Below are positions 15,677 to 20,786 of a DNA stretch of 20,786 bases, one piece after another. Source of the stretch: an uncultured Opitutia bacterium (GTDB lineage: Bacteria > Verrucomicrobiota > Verrucomicrobiia > Opitutales > UBA953); NCBI GenBank assembly GCA_937874455.1, contig CALNBE010000179.1, forward strand, positions 1 through 20,786. The letters are read 5' to 3'. Below the pieces are notes generated by a model. The model worked only from the letters and a program-made list of their open reading frames with translations, did not search any database and had not been told where the DNA came from. Within the stretch, counting starts at the first letter, position 1; each line of letters opens with the position of its first letter. The position numbers and the translations under genes were made by a program.

Positions 15677-17012
15677 GGCGCGGGCGGGATTCCGGCGCAA
15701 AACGCTTTGGCCGCTGATCTGGCCGCTGCTGGTTTGCGGTTTGTTGACGATGGGGGCGGCGATGGCGGACACCTTTCTGGTCAGCGCCTATGCGCCGGAG
15801 TTGGCGGCGACGGTGAGCATGGGAAATCAGATTTTGGGTGTGGCCTATGATTTGTCGGGATTGCTGGCGGTGGGTGCTTTGGTGATGATCGCGCAGGCGT
15901 TGGGCGCGGGGAAAATTCGGCGCGCCCGACGGATCGGCTGGTTGGCGATTGGTGGAAGCGCGATGTTTAACGCGGCTATTGCGCTGGTATTGGTGGGGTG
16001 CGCGCCGTGGTTTGTTGTTTGGACGAACACCCCGGAGGAAATTCGGGCGGCGACGGAAGTTTATGTGCGGCTGACGGCGGTGTCGCTGGTTGGCAACGGG
16101 GTGATTGTGGCGGCCTCGGCGATGCTGCGCGGCTTTGGGCATACGGTGGAAATTTTGGTTTTGGGGGTGGTGGCGAATGGCGTGTATTTGCTTTTGGAAT
16201 ACGGATTGATTTTCGGGGCGTGGGGGTTGCCGGAGCTGGGAGTGGTGGGCGCGGCGTTGTCATCGGTGCTGGTGCGGGCTCTGGGCGTGGGTGTGATATT
16301 GTTTTTGCTCGCGCGCAAAGTGGGTGGTTGGCGGATCCGTTGGCGGGGCTGGCATGCCGGTGGCGTTTGGAGGAAATTGCTTCGCCTGTCGTTCCCCAGT
16401 GTCGGGGAGAATGTTGTCTATGACGTTTACCAGTTGTTGATGGTCTCGTTGATTGCCGCGCTGGGGACAGCTTCGGTGTTGATGCGCTCGTATGCGTTGA
16501 CGGTGTCGTCGCTGCTCTCGCTGGTGGTGTTTACAGTAGCGCAGGGGAATGAAACTCTGGTGGGCTATGACCGGGGCGGAGGAAATTTGGAGATGGCGCG
16601 GCGGCGCGCGGAACGAACCGCATTGTGGACGGGGCTGGGGACAATGCTGCTGGCGGGGGTGCTTTATTTTGCAGCGGAGTCGTTGCTGGGGCTTTTCACG
16701 CAGGATCCGGAGGTGATTGCCGGAGGGAAAATGCTGTTGCTGATCACGGTGTGCATGCAGCCATTTCAAGCGGGGGCGACGATATTGCTGGCCGCGTTGC
16801 GGGCGGTCGGGGATGTGTGGGTGCCGGTGGGGTGGAGTCTGGCGGCGACCTGGCTGGTGGCGTTGCCGGCGGGTTTTGGGGCGGTCGAAATCGGAGGCTG
16901 GGGCGTGGCCGGATTGTGGTGGAGTGTGACGCTGGGAGAGGCGGTGAAGTGTCTGGTGCTGGCGGTGCGCTGGCACCGGATGCGATGGGCGGAGAAGCCG
17001 GTGGCTGGCTGA
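15666..17012 (+). CDS. MATE family multidrug/toxin efflux protein
   Basis: The 448-residue membrane protein has about twelve hydrophobic helices in two halves. The first helices carry 'LLTMGAAMADTFLVSAYAPE', where the MADT aspartate corresponds to the M(V)DT signature of MATE transporters. 'ALGAGKIRRARRIGW' follows helix 3, and 'FPSVGENVVYDVYQLLM' opens the second half, as in family members. MATE proteins export cationic drugs, dyes or metabolites in exchange for sodium or protons across the inner membrane; the substrate here is unknown. The start is ATG 15666, preceded by GAGGG at a suitable distance; it overlaps the serine hydrolase end by 11 bases, implying translational coupling. Imperfect palindrome copies lie at about 16033, 16369 and 16576. 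It ends 31 bases from the convergent FecR stop, a gap with no terminator-like hairpin that I can see. Confidence 0.9.
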   Translation: MTDEARAGFRRKTLWPLIWPLLVCGLLTMGAAMADTFLVSAYAPELAATVSMGNQILGVAYDLSGLLAVGALVMIAQALGAGKIRRARRIGWLAIGGSAMFNAAIALVLVGCAPWFVVWTNTPEEIRAATEVYVRLTAVSLVGNGVIVAASAMLRGFGHTVEILVLGVVANGVYLLLEYGLIFGAWGLPELGVVGAALSSVLVRALGVGVILFLLARKVGGWRIRWRGWHAGGVWRKLLRLSFPSVGENVVYDVYQLLMVSLIAALGTASVLMRSYALTVSSLLSLVVFTVAQGNETLVGYDRGGGNLEMARRRAERTALWTGLGTMLLAGVLYFAAESLLGLFTQDPEVIAGGKMLLLITVCMQPFQAGATILLAALRAVGDVWVPVGWSLAATWLVALPAGFGAVEIGGWGVAGLWWSVTLGEAVKCLVLAVRWHRMRWAEKPVAG

Positions 17013-17043
17013 AGCGGGAGGGGGGGCGACGGCGGGTGGACTG

Positions 17044-18090
17044 TCAGTGCGCGGCGGGCGCGGAGGAAATTTGCTTTGCGATTATGAATTTCTGCGGAGC
17101 AATCTCGGTGATGTGCAACGGGAGCGCGGATTGGAGCAGGGAGAGGGTCTCGGGCAGGTTGGTGGCGGAAAGCGTGCCGTTAAACTGGATGGCGGCGAGG
17201 GAAGGCTCGCGGAGTTCGATTTGCGCGGGGAAGGCGCGCTGGAGGTCAGCCAGCACGCTGGCGAGCGGCTCGCCTTGATAGACCAGTCGCCCCTGTTGCC
17301 AGGCGCCGAAGCTTTGGAGGGAAATTTTTTGCACCGAAGGGAATTCCTCCGCGGCGGACCAGTTGGCCTGCTGCCCCGGATCGAGTCGGAGGATGCGTTC
17401 GTAGATTTCCTGCGAGTTGCGGGAGTAGAGGTCGATGACGCCCTCCTGCAGGGTGATTTGCAGGGGAAGTGGCGCGTGGGAGAAGGCGGTGTCGCGATGG
17501 GCGACCTCGAAGCGGGTGCCGACGACGCGGACCATGCGGTGGTCGGCGAGGACCTCGAAGGGGCGGCTTTTGTCGGGGGTGACTTGAAAGATCGCCTTGC
17601 CGTGCAGGAGTTGGATGGTGCGGCGGCTGTGGGTGAAGGAGCAGAAGAGGCGGGTGTCGGCGTCCATTTCGACATGGGAACCGTCGGGCAGGGTGAGGGA
17701 TTTTTTTTCCGCGACGGCAGTGGAGAAATTTTCCTCCCAGGGGGAAAGCCAGAAGGAAAGTCCAAGGAACAGCAGCATGAGCGCGCATGCGGCACCCGCG
17801 CCCGCGGCCCAGAGGAAGGAGCGGCGGCTGGTGGTCTTCCTGGTGCGGGTGGCGTAGCGGGCGCGGGGGGCGGTGACAGTCCCCGGCGGGTAGGCGGCGG
17901 GATTGCTCATGTGGGCGGTGAGTTGCTCCAGCTTGGCGAACTCCTCCCGATGTGCGGGAGATTGGGCCAGCCATGTTGTCAGCGCTGTTTCGTCGCCCGC
18001 GTTCCAGTTGCCGGAATCGAGCTTGCGGAGCTGCCAGTGGAGGGCGGCAGTGGCAGGATCGGGGCAATCAGAGGATTCGCTAGGGCGCAT
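17044..18090 (-). CDS. FecR family anti-sigma/sigma regulator
   Basis: The 348-residue protein has three parts. Residues 12-60 are the cytoplasmic helical domain typical of FecR proteins (DUF4880, 'ALHWQLRKLDSGNWNAGDE', 'WLAQSPAHREEFAKLE'). Residues 89-116 are one membrane helix preceded by SRRSFL, a twin-arginine-like motif; FecR of E. coli is known to use the Tat pathway. Residues about 122-225 are the periplasmic FecR domain ('LTLPDGSHVEMDADTRL', 'GKAIFQV', 'VVGTRFEV'), and 265-340 an STN-like tail that contacts the receptor. It should hold the ECF sigma factor inactive, or activate it, until a TonB receptor signals. The gene encoding that sigma factor ends 96 bases upstream. The start at ATG 18090 gives a complete DUF4880 domain. 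A palindrome copy at 17060-17080 encodes the last residues, KQISSAP. Confidence 0.92.
   Translation of the reverse strand: MRPSESSDCPDPATAALHWQLRKLDSGNWNAGDETALTTWLAQSPAHREEFAKLEQLTAHMSNPAAYPPGTVTAPRARYATRTRKTTSRRSFLWAAGAGAACALMLLFLGLSFWLSPWEENFSTAVAEKKSLTLPDGSHVEMDADTRLFCSFTHSRRTIQLLHGKAIFQVTPDKSRPFEVLADHRMVRVVGTRFEVAHRDTAFSHAPLPLQITLQEGVIDLYSRNSQEIYERILRLDPGQQANWSAAEEFPSVQKISLQSFGAWQQGRLVYQGEPLASVLADLQRAFPAQIELREPSLAAIQFNGTLSATNLPETLSLLQSALPLHITEIAPQKFIIAKQISSAPAAH
17060..17080. repeat. Iterated palindrome copy at the 3' end of the FecR gene
   Basis: GCGGAGGAAATTTGCTTTGC then G: the TTTGCG right-half variant with one substitution. It encodes A-K-Q-I-S-S-A at the extreme C terminus of FecR, where extra residues would do least harm. 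Confidence 0.7.
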
Positions 18091-18186
18091 GGAGATTCTT
18101 TGCCCTTATTAAGACGAAAAAACCTGTGAAAGTCCCCATTAAAAACGGCGGAAAAAACGAGGGAGGTGTGGATGCCGGGTGTCGGA
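18091..18186. other. Gap between sigma factor and FecR genes
   Basis: These 96 bases are unusually A/T-rich for the window, with A-runs at about 18116-18122, 18140-18144 and 18152-18157. They are longer than usual for a fecI-fecR junction. The gap may hold a second promoter for the FecR gene, but no convincing boxes are visible and no ORF is supported. Confidence 0.3.
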
Positions 18187-18750
18187 CTATTCCTTGTCGA
18201 GGGCGGCGCGGCAGGAGAGAAGGGCTTTGGCCATGTGTTTTTCCACGGTCTTGGGGGAAATGTTCATGCGCCGGGCGATCTCTGCATAGGAAAGTCCCTC
18301 GAAACGATTGAGGATGAAAACATCGCGGCAGCGGGGCGGCAGTGCTCCGATGGCGCGTTGCACCTGTTCCAGCGTGTCGGCGGCCTGGGTGGTGCGGGCG
18401 GGCGAGGCGGCGGCGGAGGCATGCAGATCTTCGAAGAGGGATTCGGGCGCGGGACGGGACTGGGCGCGACGGCTGCGGTCGATGAGCAGATTGCGGGCGA
18501 CGTGGAAGAGCAGGTGCAGCGGTTTCTTGACTGGCTGGGAGGATTTACGGGCAAGGACGCGGAGAAAAGTTTCCTGGGTGAGGTCGGCGGCATCCTGTTG
18601 GCTGGAGACGCGCCGGGAAAAATAGCTGCGCAGTTGCTGGTAATGGTCGGCGAGCGTATCGGGTGCCGGAGGAATGGCATCCGGCTCCTGGGCCACGGCA
18701 GAGGGTGCGGTGGATTTTGCGGAGGATATGCAAAACGCAGAGGCGGGCAT
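18187..18750 (-). CDS. ECF-type RNA polymerase sigma factor, FecI-like
   Basis: The 187-residue protein has the two ECF sigma regions. Region 2 is at 36-95 ('HYQQLRSYFSRRVSSQQDAADLTQETFLRVL', ending with 'LLFHVARNLLIDRSRR'), and binds core polymerase and the -10 box. Region 4 is at about 130-183 ('LPPRCRDVFILNRFEGLSYAEIA' and a helix-turn-helix, 'MNISPKTVEKHMAKAL'), and binds the -35 box. There is no region 1 or 3. Its partner is the FecR protein encoded downstream on the same strand. The FecI-like type is supported by the 'DLTQETFLRVL' and 'SPKTVEKH' motifs and by the neighbour. The first 30 residues are low-complexity, so a start a little downstream is possible, but no other ATG lies before region 2. 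Confidence 0.93.
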   Translation of the reverse strand: MPASAFCISSAKSTAPSAVAQEPDAIPPAPDTLADHYQQLRSYFSRRVSSQQDAADLTQETFLRVLARKSSQPVKKPLHLLFHVARNLLIDRSRRAQSRPAPESLFEDLHASAAASPARTTQAADTLEQVQRAIGALPPRCRDVFILNRFEGLSYAEIARRMNISPKTVEKHMAKALLSCRAALDKE

Positions 18751-18840
18751 GAAAGATGAGGGGCTTTATTGAAAACAGGTCTCAAATTGTCAAGCTGGCT
18801 TGGTGCGCCGGGTGGTTTTTGGCGGCAGGAGAAGAAAAAG

Positions 18841-18885
18841 TAATCAAAAAGGTGAATGATCTTTTAAATATAAATCTTTTGATTA
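18841..18885. promoter_or_regulatory. Inverted repeat in the divergent promoter region, possible operator
   Basis: TAATCAAAA (18841-18849) and TTTTGATTA (18877-18885) are perfect 9-base arms, 27 bases apart, in an A/T-rich stretch of an otherwise GC-rich window. Between them lies CTTTTAAATATAAATC, which offers -10-like TATAAA/TAAATA boxes on the plus strand. The right arm ends 13 bases before the TlpA-like start. This layout suits a regulator binding both sides of a promoter; which gene is controlled is unclear. Confidence 0.45.
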
Positions 18886-18898
18886 ACGGATGGTGGAG

Positions 18899-20221
18899 AT
18901 GAAAATTACTTATCTCTTAATTGCACTGACAGCGAGTGTTACTTGTCTGTCCAGACTGTCTGCCGCGGAAGCGACCACGGTCGGAGCATCGGCGGCGGAC
19001 TCTCTGGGGGTGGGTTCGCCTGCGCCCAAACTGGAGGTTGCATCTTGGTTGCAGGGGGAGCCAGTGACGGACTTTGATGGAGGAAAGTTGTATGTTGTGG
19101 AGGGCTGGGCGACTTGGTGTGGGCCGTGCATCCGCGGCATTCCGCATTTGAACGAACTGCACACGAAATTCAAGGACCGTGGACTGGTGGTGATTGGAGT
19201 AAACGTTTGGGATGGCGCGAGCGTGGAGAAGGTGGGGGATTTTGTGAAATCGCGCAAAGACATGACCTACCGGGTGGCTTATGATGGCGGGAGGAGCGGA
19301 TTGTTCGCCAAAAGCTGGATGGCGGCGGCAGGGGTAAAGGGGATTCCGCATGCGTTTATTGTGCAGGGCGGGAAAATTATTTGGCAGGGGCATCCGATGG
19401 CGATTACGGATGAGCTAGTCGGGGCGATGTTGGACGGGAATTTTTCTCCCGAGCAAGAAGCCGCCAGAATAAAGGAAGCCGAGCGGGTAAAGAAGCAGCA
19501 GGCGACCGCGAAAAAAGCGTTCAGCCAGCTGTTGCGGGAGAAAAAATACGAGGAGGCTTGGGCGCGGTGTGGGGAGCTGGGAGAATTTGAAAAACCGGAA
19601 CGACGGGTGGCGGCTGTCTTGACGGCGCAACTCCGGGTGCGGATGGCGGAGAAGGATCTCGTTGCGGCCAATGCGCTGGCTGACCAGTTGCGTGAGGCTG
19701 TGCCTGAGAGCGAACAGGACATGGTCGTCTTTTCCTATAAGCTGCCGCTGTTGCTCGAAATGAAGGACTATGAGCAGGTGTCAGCGCTGGCCGATGGCCT
19801 GTTGGCGAAAAAAAATTTTCGTTTTCGTCCGGCGGTGTTTGCTCGTTTTAAGCTGCCGGCGGTTGCAGCCATTGGTGGGCAGAAGGAGGCTTACACTGCG
19901 CTCGAAGATTTTGCCGGGAAAAATGCGGGGGATGCGGCGGTGCTGACAATGGCCGGGGAGGAAATTTTGTCTGCGGCGGTGTTTGCGGGGAATCGTGATC
20001 TATTGCTGGCAGAGCAATATGCCAAGGCGGCTTTGGTGATCAAAGAAAGTGCGCAGCCTCACCTGGTTTTGGCGGGTGTGGCTTATGGCAAGGGCGACAA
20101 GGTGGCTGGAGATGCGGAGCGAGCGAAGGTTTTGCGGACGGCGCATCCCATGTTAAAGCCTATTTTGGAGAAGAGTCTGGACAAGATGGAGGCGGATCTG
20201 TCTCCCAAGCCGATGAAGTAG
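18899..20221 (+). CDS. Exported TlpA/ResA-like thioredoxin with C-terminal helical repeat region
   Basis: The 440-residue protein has a signal peptide at about 1-23 (MKITYLLIALTASVTCLSRL, then SAAEA). A thioredoxin-fold domain of about 35-180 follows, with the redox motif WCGPC (Cys74, Cys77), 'VVIGVNVWDG' and the cis-proline segment KGIPHAF. After it lies a charged linker rich in Glu, Lys and Gln (about 185-215) and an alpha-helical tail of about 220 residues, resembling degenerate TPR repeats. TlpA-like proteins reduce periplasmic disulfides, often for cytochrome c maturation or outer-membrane cargo. ATG 18899 gives a normal M-K signal start; an ATG at 18890 is in frame and adds three residues. 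The stop converges on the TonB receptor fragment, 77 bases apart; a small GGAAG/CTTCC hairpin is at 20254-20266. One palindrome copy is at about 19966. Confidence 0.88.
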   Translation: MKITYLLIALTASVTCLSRLSAAEATTVGASAADSLGVGSPAPKLEVASWLQGEPVTDFDGGKLYVVEGWATWCGPCIRGIPHLNELHTKFKDRGLVVIGVNVWDGASVEKVGDFVKSRKDMTYRVAYDGGRSGLFAKSWMAAAGVKGIPHAFIVQGGKIIWQGHPMAITDELVGAMLDGNFSPEQEAARIKEAERVKKQQATAKKAFSQLLREKKYEEAWARCGELGEFEKPERRVAAVLTAQLRVRMAEKDLVAANALADQLREAVPESEQDMVVFSYKLPLLLEMKDYEQVSALADGLLAKKNFRFRPAVFARFKLPAVAAIGGQKEAYTALEDFAGKNAGDAAVLTMAGEEILSAAVFAGNRDLLLAEQYAKAALVIKESAQPHLVLAGVAYGKGDKVAGDAERAKVLRTAHPMLKPILEKSLDKMEADLSPKPMK

Positions 20222-20298
20222 GCGGTTGCATTTTCAGGCGTGGCAGTGATTCGGGAAGATGCTTCCGTGAGTGTGGCCTTGTTGTCTTGTCGGTGGCA

Positions 20299-20786
20299 CT
20301 ACCAGATGTAAGTAGCCTGAATGGACCAAGTGCGCGGAGTGCCGGGAACCAAGGGAACTTCCTCGTAATAGACATTCCACAGATTGTCGATTTGGGCGAC
20401 GATGCGCAATTCGGGGAGTGTTGGAACAGTGTAAGCTAGCGCGAGACTGCTGAACAAGGGAGTGCGAGTGCCGCTGCGGAGTGAGTTTTTTTCCTGAATG
20501 CGAAATTCGTTGTCGCTGCGAATTTCAAATCCGTGGCCGAGATCAACGATCAGGGCGGCGGTGAGGCGATGGCTGGCGAAGTTGAGGGCATAGAAACTGG
20601 CATCGACGGAGGACGCGTAGCGGTCTTGTTTGTGCATCCAAGTGTACCCAGTGATTAGCCGGATATTTTCCCAAGAGCGCTGGGCGCGAAATTCCACGCC
20701 CCAAGTGTCGAGATCCACTGCGCGAGCACTACGATTGGACGTGGGATTGGCCGGATCGAAAACCCAGTCCACGAGATCCCGATCTT
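20299..20786 (-). CDS. TonB-dependent receptor, C-terminal barrel fragment
   Basis: The frame is open to the right edge and encodes the last 162 or so residues of a beta-barrel receptor on the minus strand. Alternating strands such as 'DTWGVEFRAQRSWENIRLITGYTW', then 'ELRIVAQIDNLWNVYYEEVP', followed by a P-x-T-P-R-T-W turn and a terminal aromatic (YIW), are the classic end of a TonB-dependent receptor. The I-D-N-L-x-N-x-x-Y-E-E segment resembles vitamin B12/siderophore-type receptors, but the ligand cannot be inferred from this part. The signal peptide, plug and any STN domain lie beyond the window. The two receptor C termini in the window are not closely similar. It is convergent with the TlpA-like gene. 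Confidence 0.85.
   Translation of the reverse strand, partial: DRDLVDWVFDPANPTSNRSARAVDLDTWGVEFRAQRSWENIRLITGYTWMHKQDRYASSVDASFYALNFASHRLTAALIVDLGHGFEIRSDNEFRIQEKNSLRSGTRTPLFSSLALAYTVPTLPELRIVAQIDNLWNVYYEEVPLVPGTPRTWSIQATYIW

Noticed and set aside
17047..18129. Plus-strand open frame opposite FecR
   Set aside because: FecR domain order and motifs are complete on the minus strand; the antisense product is acidic low-complexity sequence.
280..19990. Iterated palindrome explained as a CRISPR or tandem repeat array
   Set aside because: Copies are irregularly spaced, in both strands and within conserved genes, with no constant spacer length.

Overview
This is a GC-rich (roughly 60-65%), gene-dense bacterial chromosome segment. 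Several features together point to the PVC group, most likely Verrucomicrobiota (Opitutae-like). These are a DUF1800/DUF1501 gene pair, two exported proteins with PEP-CTERM sorting tails, TonB-dependent receptors with a FecI/FecR pair, and weak use of Shine-Dalgarno sites. The assignment is an inference; there is no rRNA, tRNA, CRISPR array, insertion sequence or phage gene here.

Layout, left to right. (1) 1-1668, minus: a DUF1800 gene followed by the Tat-exported start of a DUF1501 gene that runs off the left edge. (2) 1800-2144, plus: a small DUF486 membrane protein. (3) 2200-7645, minus: a single open frame fusing a squalene/presqualene synthase domain to an HpnE-like FAD oxidoreductase, then an AEC-family transporter, then an ABC-F ATPase. 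(4) 7759-10197, plus: a cytoplasmic GH13 debranching enzyme of pullulanase/isoamylase type. (5) 10328-17012, plus: an apparent operon of a TonB-dependent receptor with an STN signalling domain, two mutually related PEP-CTERM proteins, a membrane-anchored serine hydrolase of the beta-lactamase fold, and a MATE efflux protein. (6) 17044-18750, minus: an ECF sigma factor and its FecR anti-sigma partner, converging on the operon. (7) 18899-20221, plus: an exported TlpA-like thioredoxin with a helical tail, then the 3' end of a second TonB-dependent receptor (minus) at the right edge.

How the genes may work together. The STN receptor, FecR and the ECF sigma factor have the parts of a cell-surface signalling circuit, but the regulatory pair is separated from the receptor and faces it. 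The two PEP-CTERM proteins directly behind the receptor could be surface partners for its unknown ligand. The fusion enzyme would make squalene, a hopanoid precursor, from farnesyl diphosphate.

The most striking feature is not a gene. A short palindrome with consensus GCGGAGGAAATTTCC(TCCGC or TTTGCGC) recurs about thirty times, in full or as half-sites. It lies on both strands, in genes and between them, and is read in more than one codon frame (giving EISSA, EIFLR, KFPP or GGNFPP). It is densest at about 2.1-3.5 kb and 14.4-15.5 kb and nearly absent as a full site from the GH13 gene and the right end. It looks like a highly iterated palindrome selected or spread at the DNA level, and one copy appears to serve as a ribosome binding site.
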